Below are positions 16,038-24,091 of a stretch of 64,000 nt of DNA, one piece after another. A model generated the notes under the pieces. The model was not told the DNA's origin and searched no databases. It saw only the letters and a program-made list of their open reading frames with translations. The position numbers and the translations under genes were made by a program. Within the stretch, counting starts at the first letter, position 1, and the number at the start of each line of letters is the position of its first letter. Origin of the DNA: Catellatospora coxensis (lineage in GTDB: Bacteria; Actinomycetota; Actinomycetes; Mycobacteriales; Micromonosporaceae); contig NZ_BONI01000004.1 of NCBI RefSeq assembly GCF_016862635.1, positions 1-64,000 on the forward strand. The letters are read 5' to 3'.

Positions 16038-17018
16038 TCAGAGGGAGGCGGTGGCCGTCAGGGCGTCGCCCAGCGGGGTGCGCCGGTAGAGCACGGAGCG
16101 GCCGGAGCGGGTGCGGTCGACCAGGCCCGCACGCAGCAGCACCGCCAGGTGGTCGCCGACCGCGCCGGGTGCGAAGCCCAGCGAGCGCGCGAGCTGCGTG
16201 GTGCTGGCCGGCTCGGACAGCGCCTCCAGCAGCCGCGCCCGAGCCTTGCCGACCAGCGCGGCGAGGGCCTCGGCCGGTGGCGGATCGGGTTCCCACAGCG
16301 CGGCCACGCCGCGTGCGGCGTAGATGATCGAGGGGTGCCAGGGCTGCTCGCTGTGGGCGGCCACGGCCGGCCAGATGAACACCGACGGCACCAGCAGCAG
16401 GCCCCGGCCTGCCACGTCGACGCGGGCATCCAGCAGCCGCGGGATCTCGATGCCGCCGTCGCGCCAGCGTACGCGCGGCAGCCCGTCGAACGCGGCCGCC
16501 CAGCCGGAGCGGCCGAGGTCGGCCGACCGCTGCAGCACGTCGCGTTCGCAGATCACCCGCAGCCGGAGCCAGTCGGCGGCCAGCAGGTCGTACCACGCCC
16601 GTTCCAGCAGGTCGGCGAGCAGTCCGGTGACATCGGCGTCGTGCAGGACCGCCAGCGCGGCCGGATCGTGGCAGTCCCGCCGGGCTAGGCAGTCCCGGAT
16701 GTCCCGGCGGGCCAGGGCGAGCGGGGTGGCCCGTACGGCGGCGAGGTCGTCGTCGATGGTCTGGGCCAGTCCTGCCGGGGGCGGGGCGAGGAAGCCCGGT
16801 CCGCGGTGGGGGGAGTGCAGGGCCACCACGGCCCGCATCGCCGGGTCGGCGGCCAGTCGCTCGTACGCGGGCCGCAGCCGGGCCGCCCAGCCGGGCGGGA
16901 GCCGCTGCTCGCGGGACAGCCCGGCCAGGATGCGGATCAGGCTGTCCAGCTCGAACAGCGGGGAGATCGCGAACCGGCTGTGCAACAGGTCGTCGGCGGT
17001 GACCTCGAACCGGAGCAT
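16038..17018 (-). CDS. ArsR-type winged-helix regulator with DUF5937-like N-terminus
   Basis: A 326-residue protein. The N-terminal part is a large helical/beta domain of the DUF5937 type (RFAISPLFELDSLI to VPSVFIWP). The C-terminal winged helix spans about residues 258-320 (LLEALSEPASTTQLARSLGF, then GAVGDHLAVLLRAGLV). It is divergent from an MFS exporter gene with a 65-base gap, and very probably controls it. Confidence 0.85.
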   Translation of the reverse strand: MLRFEVTADDLLHSRFAISPLFELDSLIRILAGLSREQRLPPGWAARLRPAYERLAADPAMRAVVALHSPHRGPGFLAPPPAGLAQTIDDDLAAVRATPLALARRDIRDCLARRDCHDPAALAVLHDADVTGLLADLLERAWYDLLAADWLRLRVICERDVLQRSADLGRSGWAAAFDGLPRVRWRDGGIEIPRLLDARVDVAGRGLLLVPSVFIWPAVAAHSEQPWHPSIIYAARGVAALWEPDPPPAEALAALVGKARARLLEALSEPASTTQLARSLGFAPGAVGDHLAVLLRAGLVDRTRSGRSVLYRRTPLGDALTATASL

Positions 17019-17083
17019 GGCCCGACCTTACGTCGTCGGACGAAACATTCGCCGGTCGGCCGCCGGTCCGCGACGCTCGGCAC
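17019..17083. promoter_or_regulatory. Divergent promoter between the ArsR-type regulator and the MFS gene
   Basis: A 65-base gap containing TTACGTCGTCGGACG and the AT-rich core GAAACATTC. It must carry both promoters and the likely operator of the regulator. No clear dyad beyond short ACGTCGT/CGACG elements is visible. Confidence 0.35.
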
Positions 17084-18337
17084 GTGATCGAGACGAAGCA
17101 GGCGACGTACCGGGACGTGCTGTCCGAGCCGGTGTTCCGCACCCTGTTCCTGACCCGGACGCTGTCCATCGCGGCCGGGTCGCTGCGCATCCTGGCCCTG
17201 TCCGTGCTCGTCTTCGACCGCACCGGCTCGCCCGTGCTGACCGCGCTGACGTTCGCGATCGGGTTCGTGCCGCAGGTCGTCGGCGGGACGCTGCTCGCGG
17301 CGCTGGCCGACCGGCTGCGGCCAAGGCCGCTGATCGTCACCGGGTTCCTGCTCGACGCGGCGGCCGCGGTGACGCTGGCGCTGCTGCCGCTGCCGGTCGG
17401 CGCGAGCCTGGGCCTGCTCGCGGCGGTGGCCGTGTTCGGGCCGGTGTTCACCGGGGCGTCCAACCGGCTGATCGCCGAGCAGCTGACCGGCGACGCGTAC
17501 GTGCTGGGCCGCGCCCTGTCCAGCGTGGCCGGCGGAGGCGCCCAGCTGCTCGGGCTCGCCTTCGGCGGCGCGGTCGTCGCCGCGCTCTCACCCGGCTGGG
17601 CGCTGCTCGCGGCGGCCGCGGGCGGCCTGGTCTCGGCGATCTGGGTGCGGCTGCGGCTGCCCGACTTCGCGGCGCCGCCCGCTGCGGAGGGCTCGGCGGT
17701 GGGGCGGAGCTGGCAGGTCACCGCCCTGCTGCTGCGGGATCGTCCGGTGCGCCGCCTGCTGCTGGTGCAATGGCTGCCGCCGGCGTTCATCGTCGGGGCG
17801 GAGGCGCTGGTCGTGCCGTATGCGGCCGAGCGCGGCCACGGGTCCGCCGCGGCGGGCCTGATCCTGGCGTGCGCGCCGCTCGGCATGGTCGCCGGCAACC
17901 TCGTCTACAGCCGCCTGCTCCGGCCCGCGACGCGGGAACGGCTGGTCGCCGCAGTGATCAGCGGTCTGAGCGGGCCGCTGGTGCTGCTGGCACTGCCGGT
18001 GCCGACGGCCGTCGCGATGGCCGTCATGTTCCTGGCCGGGGCGGCCTTCTGCTACTCGCTGGGCGTGCAGCGCCCGTTCCTGGACGTGCTGTCGCCGGAG
18101 CTGCGCGGGCAGGCGTTCGCGCTGCAGTTCACCGGGCTGATGACGATGCAGGGCGTCGGGCCGGTGCTGCTCGGCCTGCTCGCCGAGCGCACCTCGACCG
18201 GCGCGGCGATGGTCGTCGCAGGGGTCGGTGCGGCGGCGCTCGGCTGCTGGTGGTCGCTCACATCCGGAATCACGCCTCGCCAGGGAGCCAAAGCGATCGA
18301 TCGAGATGTATTGCTAACAAATGTTTCGATGGGTTGA
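17084..18337 (+). CDS. MFS transporter (drug-exporter-like)
   Basis: A 417-residue protein with 12 predicted hydrophobic segments and the typical loop LLAALADRLRPRPLIV after the second pair of helices. It belongs to the MFS_3/enterobactin-exporter-like group, so drug or metabolite efflux is likely. The last 20 residues (GAKAIDRDVLLTNVSMG) read through DNA with lower GC, as if the original 3' end was replaced, which fits the decayed IS element beginning about 110 bases further on. GTG at 17084. Confidence 0.85.
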   Translation: MIETKQATYRDVLSEPVFRTLFLTRTLSIAAGSLRILALSVLVFDRTGSPVLTALTFAIGFVPQVVGGTLLAALADRLRPRPLIVTGFLLDAAAAVTLALLPLPVGASLGLLAAVAVFGPVFTGASNRLIAEQLTGDAYVLGRALSSVAGGGAQLLGLAFGGAVVAALSPGWALLAAAAGGLVSAIWVRLRLPDFAAPPAAEGSAVGRSWQVTALLLRDRPVRRLLLVQWLPPAFIVGAEALVVPYAAERGHGSAAAGLILACAPLGMVAGNLVYSRLLRPATRERLVAAVISGLSGPLVLLALPVPTAVAMAVMFLAGAAFCYSLGVQRPFLDVLSPELRGQAFALQFTGLMTMQGVGPVLLGLLAERTSTGAAMVVAGVGAAALGCWWSLTSGITPRQGAKAIDRDVLLTNVSMG

Positions 18338-18494
18338 ATCACGGGCGGGTAGGCGATCGTCGCGCCTCGAATGATGTGATCATGCAAAAGTCCGGACGTG
18401 TCCGCGCTCTCGCCTGCACCGTTGCTGATTACATAGTCGGATATCAGCACTCCCGGCCTTTCGGTCGGGAAGGGTCTTTCCGTTGCCTCGGCGG
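18338..18494. other. Low-GC junction between MFS gene and IS element
   Basis: 157 bases without a gene. Base composition is lower in GC than the flanks. The stretch probably contains the right end of the IS element, including the hairpin at 18451-18470. Confidence 0.35.
18451..18470 (-). repeat. Candidate IS end hairpin / omega-RNA stem
   Basis: TCCCGGCCTTTCGGTCGGGA forms a 7-8 bp stem (one mismatch) with a 4-base loop, downstream of tnpB on its own strand. IS200/IS605 elements end in subterminal hairpins, and the TnpB guide RNA is transcribed from this side. The assignment rests on position only. Confidence 0.35.
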
Positions 18495-19672
18495 TCACCG
18501 CTTCGGCCCGGCGAAGATCCCCGTTTCTGTCCGCTGGTGCGGGATTTTGCCACCTGCCCGCCCACCCGGCCGCTTGCGCGGTCGGGTGGTGGCGCGGGTC
18601 TGACGGTCGGCTCCACAGGGGTTCGACGCTTGCGCGTCCTGGTCTCCGGCCACTCCGGTACCAGTAGAGACTGCCGCCGCCAGGGCGGCGAGGTTACGGG
18701 CCGCATTCGCGTCACGGTCCATCACCAGGGGGACTGTTCGCAGGCGAACACCCGGACGTGCAGCGGCAGCTTGGCTTTCACCGCACCGCAGTCCGAGCAT
18801 GTCTTCGACGACGGGAACCAGCGGTCGGCCTTCACCGTCACACCGCTGGCCCACTCGCCCTTGTACGTCAGTTGCCGCCGGATCTGCCCGAACCCGGCGT
18901 CGGCGACCTTGCGGGCCAGGCGCCGGTTGGCCAGCATCCCGGCGACGTTGAGGTCCTCGACCACCACGGTGGCGTACTGCGCCCGGATCTGGGTGGTGAG
19001 TTGGTGCAGGGCGTCGGTGCGCAGGTTCGCCACCCGGTGGTGGACCCGGTTGCGTTCGGCGTCGGCCTTGACCCACCGCCGCGACGCGGTACGCCGGTCC
19101 GGTCCCCGACGGCGCGACACCCGCCGCGACAACCGACGCAGCCTCGCCAGAGCGTTGTCGTAATGCCCGGGGTTCGGCACGTAGGTGATCTTCCCGGTGT
19201 TGTCGGCCAGCACCGCCAGATGCTTCACCCCGAGATCGACCCCCACGACCGTGTCCGGCTGCCGGGCCGGGGTGCGCGCATCGCGGATGACCTCGACCTG
19301 GAACGACACGAACCAGCGCCCGCGCGTGTAGGTGACGGTCGCGGACAGGATCCGGGCGGTCCCCGCGGCCAGGCGGCGGTGGAGTTTGCGGGTGTTCTCG
19401 TGGGTGCGGATCGTGCCCAACCGCGGCAACGTCACATGCCTGCGGTCCGGCTCGACCCGGATCGAGCCGGTCGTGAACCGGCACGACAACCTCGCCCCAC
19501 GCTTGGACTTACGCCGAGGCCTGCCCATCCGGCGGCCCGCACGAACACCTTGCTTCGACTTGCTGTAGTTGTCGAACGCCGCCGCCGCGTTGGCCAGCCC
19601 GGTGCTGTACGCCTCTTTCGAGTTGTCGGTCCACCATCTGGCGAACCGTGGGTCGTCGTCGACCGACGGCAC
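18495..19672 (-). pseudogene. tnpB: IS200/IS605-family TnpB (OrfB), frameshifted and N-terminally truncated
   Basis: RNA-guided nuclease of an IS1341-type element with no tnpA nearby. The first frame runs from 19672 to a stop at 18722. It contains RuvC-I VVGVDLGVKH, RuvC-II VVVEDLNVAGML and the first Cys pair of the zinc ribbon (KTCSDCG). The second frame resumes with VMDRDANAARN (RuvC-III Asp) and a tail to 18495. The switch lies at the G5 run 18728-18732: one missing base destroys the expected fourth zinc Cys codon. The usual 70-80 N-terminal residues are absent because the gene begins inside another truncated gene. It is non-functional unless the frameshift is a sequencing error. Confidence 0.85.
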
Positions 19673-19772
19673 ACCGATGTCGGCGTCGTTCTACAGCTAC
19701 CCGAACACGCACTTCAGCCAGGCGCAGAAGACGCAGATCCTCAACGGCCCGTACGGCTCCTTCCTGTCGTGA
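19657..19772 (+). pseudogene. 3' remnant of an unidentified gene cut by the IS element
   Basis: The plus frame immediately right of tnpB reads a coding-like tail, SASFYSYPNTHFSQAQ then KTQILNGPYGSFLS and TGA at 19770-19772, with good codon bias, but no start or upstream domain. The S-Y-P-N-THFS-Q pattern resembles tails of secreted metalloproteases, though this is only a guess. A terminator follows 19 bases later, as expected for a true gene end. Confidence 0.45.
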
Positions 19773-19790
19773 GGGACCTCGCGCGTTAAT

Positions 19791-19832
19791 AAGGGCACCT
19801 TCTACATCGCATAGCGATGTGAAGGTGCCCTT
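19791..19832. terminator. Long nested-palindrome terminator
   Basis: Outer arms AAGGGCACCTTC (19791-19802) and GAAGGTGCCCTT (19821-19832) enclose an inner stem ACATCGC/GCGATGT around ATA, with one unpaired T. The whole 42 bases form an almost continuous hairpin between two convergent units. Confidence 0.85.
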
Positions 19833-19853
19833 CCTTTGCTCGAAGCGGGGTGG

Positions 19854-20516
19854 TCAGCCCACGGGCACGGCTGTCGGTGCGGGGGTGGCCCGGCGTGCGG
19901 GGCGGCGGGAGCGGCGGATGAACCACTCGGCGACCGCCAGGTTGATCAGCCAGCCGGCGGCCATGGCGGCGAAGCGGCCCAGCATGTCCGGCTGGTTCCC
20001 GGCCAGCAGCCAGGGCACGTGGGTGAACGCCTGGGTGCCGGCGGCCAGCCCGATCGCGTAGCCGCGCATCATCCAGGCCCGGTGGGCGGTGAAGTCGCGC
20101 CGCCGTACGGCGAGGAAGCCGAGCACGATGGACAGCGCCATGGCGCTGCCGAACACCAGCCGCAGCAGCATCACCCCGAGGCCGTCGATCGGCGGCACGT
20201 CGTAGGCGACCGCCATCCAGAGCCCGGACAGCGCGGCGACCAGGCCGCAGGGGATGAGCACCCGCCCGGCGATCCGGTGCCGGCCCGGCCGCCGCCGGCG
20301 CAGCACCGCGTCGAACTGGAACGCGCCGACCAGGCAGTACACCGTGGCGCCGACGATGTGCAGCACCACCGGAACCGGGCTGGCGAAGAACCGGGCGTTG
20401 CCGTCGTCGATCGGGGCGCCGGCGGCGAGTTCGGTCACCCGGAACGCCCCGGCCACGACCGGGATCAGGCTCAGGGCGACCAGGGAGTACGGGACGAGGC
20501 GAGCGCGAATGGTCAC
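19854..20516 (-). CDS. DUF2306 membrane protein
   Basis: A 220-residue protein with about six membrane helices. Conserved DUF2306 features include HIVGATVYCLVGAFQF in helix 2, HRIAGRVLIPCGL, and DFTAHRAWMMRGYAIGLAAGTQ in the later helices, where a conserved His is followed by the RAWM segment. The function of the family is unknown; some members resemble cytochrome b561-type folds. It sits 66 bases downstream of the response-regulator gene on the same strand and may be co-transcribed with that system. Confidence 0.8.
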   Translation of the reverse strand: MTIRARLVPYSLVALSLIPVVAGAFRVTELAAGAPIDDGNARFFASPVPVVLHIVGATVYCLVGAFQFDAVLRRRRPGRHRIAGRVLIPCGLVAALSGLWMAVAYDVPPIDGLGVMLLRLVFGSAMALSIVLGFLAVRRRDFTAHRAWMMRGYAIGLAAGTQAFTHVPWLLAGNQPDMLGRFAAMAAGWLINLAVAEWFIRRSRRPARRATPAPTAVPVG

Positions 20517-20582
20517 GGGTCGATGGTGCGGCCGTGCCGGGCCCGGATCATCGACCTTCAGGCTCGCGAATGGAGGTCCGGG

Positions 20583-21251
20583 TCATCCTTTGGTACTACG
20601 ACCCGCCCGGCCCGTCTCGTACGCCCAGATCGCCGCCTCCACCCGGTTGCGCACCCCGATCTTGGTCATCAGGCTGCCGACGTGCGTCTTCACCGTGCTG
20701 AGGCTGATGAACAGGTCGGCGGCGATCTCGGTGTTGGTGCGCCCGGCGGCCAGCTCCCGCAGCACCTGCTCCTCCCGGTCGGTCAGCGGCTCCAGCGGCT
20801 GGCGGCGCGGGTGCGCGGGGTCGTGCCGGGCGAACGCGCTCAGCAGCCGCGTGGTGACGCTCGGGGCGATCAGCGCGTCGCCCCGAGCGGCGGCGTGCAC
20901 CGCCTGGCTGAGCAGCGCGGGCCCGGCGTCCTTGAGCAGGAACCCGCGGGCGCCGGCCCGCAGCGCGCCGTAGACGTACTCGTCGAGGTCGAACGTGGTG
21001 ATGACGACGACCGCCGTCGGCTGGGCGACTCCGGGCCCGGCGAGCTGGCGGGTCGCGGCGATCCCGTCCAGCACCGGCATTCGCACGTCGAGCAGGCACA
21101 CGTCGGGGCGCAGCCGCTCGGCCAGGCGCACCGCCTCCAGCCCGTCGGCGGCGGTGGCGACCACGTCGATGCCGGGCTGCGCGTCGAGGATCATCGCCAG
21201 CCCGGTGCGTACCAGCTCCTGGTCGTCGGCGACCAGCACCCGGACGCTCAT
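20583..21251 (-). CDS. NarL/FixJ-family response regulator
   Basis: A 222-residue protein. Receiver domain residues 3-120 have acidic pocket D9-D10, phospho-acceptor D55 (CLLDVRMP), a conserved Thr (VITTFD) and Lys (FLLKDAG). A LuxR-type HTH follows at about 150-215 (LTDREEQVLRELAAGRTNTE). The start overlaps the histidine kinase stop by 4 bases, so they form a coupled two-component pair. Confidence 0.95.
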   Translation of the reverse strand: MSVRVLVADDQELVRTGLAMILDAQPGIDVVATAADGLEAVRLAERLRPDVCLLDVRMPVLDGIAATRQLAGPGVAQPTAVVVITTFDLDEYVYGALRAGARGFLLKDAGPALLSQAVHAAARGDALIAPSVTTRLLSAFARHDPAHPRRQPLEPLTDREEQVLRELAAGRTNTEIAADLFISLSTVKTHVGSLMTKIGVRNRVEAAIWAYETGRAGRSTKG

Positions 21252-22366
21252 CGGGCGGGCCCGGCCAGGGGAAGTTCGACCGCCACGGTCCAACCGCCGG
21301 CCGGATCGGGCCCGGCCCGCAGCACACCGTCCAGCAGCCGCGCCCGCTCGTCCATGCCGGTCAACCCGTACCCCCTGCCGGTGTCCTTCGCGGGTGCGCC
21401 GTCGTCGCCGACCCGCAGCCGCACCATGTCGTCGTCCACGCTGACCCGGACCTCGACCCGGGTCGCCTGCCGAGCGTGCCGCTGCGCGTTGGTCACCGAC
21501 TCCTGCGCCATCCGGAACAGCGCGCCGCCCAGTGCCGCGGGCAGCGATGCCAGATCGCCGTCCACGCGCACCTCGACGGGCAGGCCGGAGCCGGCGGAGC
21601 GGGCCAGCCCGTGCAGGTCACCGGCGCCCTGGTCCGGCGTGTACTCGGCTGGTTCGCCTTCCCGGAGCAGGCGCACCATGGTGCGCATCTCCGCCAGCGC
21701 CCGGGACGCCTCCGCCTCGATCACCCGCAGCGCCTCGATCGCCGCCTCGGGCCTGGCCGGCGCGATCGCCAGCCCGGCCTGGGCCCGGATCGCCATCGCC
21801 GACACATGGTGCGCGACCGTGTCGTGCAGGTCGCGCGCCAGCCGCTCCCGCTCCAGCAGCCGCACCTGGTCCAGCTCGCGGGCGCGGGCCCGCACCCGGT
21901 AGCGCCGCGCCAGCCCGGCCGCGGCCACCGCGGACACGACAGCCAGGCCGCCGAGCGAGTCGGCGGCACCGGTGCTCCCGGTCAGCGCCGACAGCCCCAG
22001 GCTACCGAGCACCGCGACCGTCGCGAGCACGATCTCGCGCCCCGAACCCCACCGCGCCACCGAGTACGGCAGCAGCAGCAGGTAGATCATCGTGTACGTC
22101 TCGGGCACGGAGTCCCGGGTGACCAGCGGCACTAGCGCGCCCACGCCGAAGGACAGCAGCACCATCGCCAGCGGCCACCGGCGACGCCACACCAGCGTCA
22201 CGGTGAAACCAGCGCTGAGCAGCAGCGAAGCGATCGGAAGCGCGGGCCGCAACAGGCCCTCGACCGCGGTGAGCACGATGAGCGCGGCGATGAGCAGGTA
22301 GTCGCGCCGGCCGTGGCGCGGGACGGGCGCGGGACGCGGCTCGCGCCAGAAGGACAGTCCGAGCAC
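21248..22366 (-). CDS. NarL-type sensor histidine kinase (HisKA_3)
   Basis: A 372-residue membrane kinase. Five or six hydrophobic segments lie in residues about 20-150, with almost no extracellular loop, so it senses the membrane or a lipophilic signal. HisKA_3 has the phospho-acceptor H181 in LARDLHDTVAHHVSAMAI. The HATPase_c part has an N-box near QESVTNAQRHA and a G-box GYGLTGMDERARLL. GTG at 22364-22366 is chosen for position. The partner is the response regulator with the 4-base overlap. Confidence 0.92.
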   Translation of the reverse strand: MLGLSFWREPRPAPVPRHGRRDYLLIAALIVLTAVEGLLRPALPIASLLLSAGFTVTLVWRRRWPLAMVLLSFGVGALVPLVTRDSVPETYTMIYLLLLPYSVARWGSGREIVLATVAVLGSLGLSALTGSTGAADSLGGLAVVSAVAAAGLARRYRVRARARELDQVRLLERERLARDLHDTVAHHVSAMAIRAQAGLAIAPARPEAAIEALRVIEAEASRALAEMRTMVRLLREGEPAEYTPDQGAGDLHGLARSAGSGLPVEVRVDGDLASLPAALGGALFRMAQESVTNAQRHARQATRVEVRVSVDDDMVRLRVGDDGAPAKDTGRGYGLTGMDERARLLDGVLRAGPDPAGGWTVAVELPLAGPAR

Positions 22367-22447
22367 GACCCGATGGTACGGGCCGGCGCGGCACGATCCG
22401 TTGGCCCGAACGGCTTCCGCCGTCGCCACGAGGCGGTCTAATGCGCG

Positions 22448-24082
22448 ATGATCTCCGCCATGAGCGAGTTCGACTTCTGCCCGTGGCTGTTCGCCGACGA
22501 CGCCACCCAGGACGAACGCGACGCGCAACTGGCCTTCCAGCGCGGCCTGGCCGGGCTGCGGTCCGCGGGCGACAGGTCCTTCGTGTCCCCGCTCGCCGCC
22601 ATCCATCAGGCCGATCTGACGGTCGGCGCGCACTCCTACCTCGCCGCGCACGTCTACCTCACCGGAGAGGTCCAGCTCGGCGACAACACCAGCCTGAACC
22701 CGTACGCGGTCGTACGCGGCCCGGTGCGCCTCGGCTCCGGGGTGCGCATCGGCGCGCACGCCTCCCTGGTCGGCTTCAACCACTCCGCCGAACCCGACGC
22801 GCCCGTATACCAGCAGCCCATCGTGGCCAAGGGCATCGTCGTCGGCGACGACGTGTGGATCGGCTCGAACGCGATCGTCCTCGACGGCGTCACCATCGGC
22901 GCGCACAGCATCATCGGCGCGGGCGCGGTCGTCACCAAGGACGTCCCCGCCTGGTCGGTGATGGTCGGCAACCCGGCCCGCCGCATCCGCGACCGGCGGG
23001 ACCAGGCCCGTCCCGACAGTCTGGCGGCGAAGCTGACCGACTTCGCGGCACAGGCCCGGGAGCAGGCATCGCGGCTGCTGGACCGCTGCTGGACGGGCGA
23101 CACGTTCACCGACCAGCCCGCTGCCGCGCCCACCGTGCGCGCGGTCTGCGACGCGGTCGAGATCGCCGACCTGCTGCTGAACGCGCCACCGCCGCAGCTC
23201 GGCCGGGACGATCTGGTCCGCCGGCTCACCGCGCTGCAGGACCCGGCCACCGGACTCGTCCCCGAGCTGGGCGAGACACGCCCGCTGAGGCTGGACAGCG
23301 GCTCGGCGTACCACGTGCTGTCCGTCGGGTATGCCCTTGACCTGCTCGGCGCGCGCCTGCCGCACCCGGTCGAAGCCGTGCGTATGGACCCGGCCCGGCT
23401 CGTGGCGGAACTGGACGGCCTGCCGTGGGCGCGGCAGGCCTGGAGCGCTGGAGCCTGGGTGGACATCCTCGCCACCGGCCTGCACTGGAACCGCCGGCTG
23501 TGCGACCCGCGGGAGCCGGTCGAGACGCTGTTCGGCTGGCTGCTGACCCGGCAGGACGCGTTCTCCGGGCTGTGGGGCGGTCCGAGCGCGCAGGAGGGCC
23601 GGCGGCAGCCGGTCAACGGCTACTACCGGCTGACCCGGGGCACGTTCGCGCAGTTCGGGCTGCCGGTGCCGCGTCCGGAGCAGACGATCGACACGGTGCT
23701 GGCCCATGCCCGCGACGACCGGTTCTTCGGCGACGGCCGCGGCACCGCCTGCGACGTGCTCGACGTGATCCACCCGCTGTGGCTGTGCGGGCGGCAGACC
23801 CGGCACCGGCGGGCCGAGGTGCAGGCCTGGGCGCGCGACCGGCTCGCCGCGACGCTCACCCGCTGGCACCCCGACGCGGGGTTCGCCTTCAGCCCGGCGC
23901 CCACCACCGGCACCGAACACGTGCCCGGCCTCCAGGGCACGGAGATGTGGCTGGCGATCATCTGGTTGCTCGCGGACGTGCTGGGGGAGAGCGGAGCCCT
24001 GGGCTACCGCCCGCGCGGGGTCCACCGGCCCGAAGCCGCGCCCGACCTGGAGCGCGGGAGCGGTGTCGGTGCCGTGGCCTAG
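22448..24082 (+). CDS. Left-handed beta-helix acyltransferase fused to an alpha-helical C-terminal domain
   Basis: 544 residues (540 if the ATG at 22460 is used). The N-terminal domain (about 50-185) shows hexapeptide repeats of a left-handed beta-helix acetyltransferase (LGDNTSLNPYAVVRG, GIVVGDDVWIGSNAIVLDG, IIGAGAVVTKDV, MVGNPARRIR). The remainder (about 250-520) is an alpha-helical, Trp/His-rich domain with short repeats reminiscent of alpha/alpha toroid enzymes (terpenoid-cyclase or glycan-lyase-like). I do not recognise a characterised fusion. It ends 9 bases before the AlkZ-like gene, so the two form one unit. Confidence 0.7.
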   Translation: MISAMSEFDFCPWLFADDATQDERDAQLAFQRGLAGLRSAGDRSFVSPLAAIHQADLTVGAHSYLAAHVYLTGEVQLGDNTSLNPYAVVRGPVRLGSGVRIGAHASLVGFNHSAEPDAPVYQQPIVAKGIVVGDDVWIGSNAIVLDGVTIGAHSIIGAGAVVTKDVPAWSVMVGNPARRIRDRRDQARPDSLAAKLTDFAAQAREQASRLLDRCWTGDTFTDQPAAAPTVRAVCDAVEIADLLLNAPPPQLGRDDLVRRLTALQDPATGLVPELGETRPLRLDSGSAYHVLSVGYALDLLGARLPHPVEAVRMDPARLVAELDGLPWARQAWSAGAWVDILATGLHWNRRLCDPREPVETLFGWLLTRQDAFSGLWGGPSAQEGRRQPVNGYYRLTRGTFAQFGLPVPRPEQTIDTVLAHARDDRFFGDGRGTACDVLDVIHPLWLCGRQTRHRRAEVQAWARDRLAATLTRWHPDAGFAFSPAPTTGTEHVPGLQGTEMWLAIIWLLADVLGESGALGYRPRGVHRPEAAPDLERGSGVGAVA

Positions 24083-24091
24083 GCTCGGCGG

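Noticed and set aside
19569-19772. A complete small plus-strand gene at the IS junction
   Set aside because: Its first half is the antisense of tnpB. Only the last 35-38 codons look coding, so it is treated as a truncated remnant.
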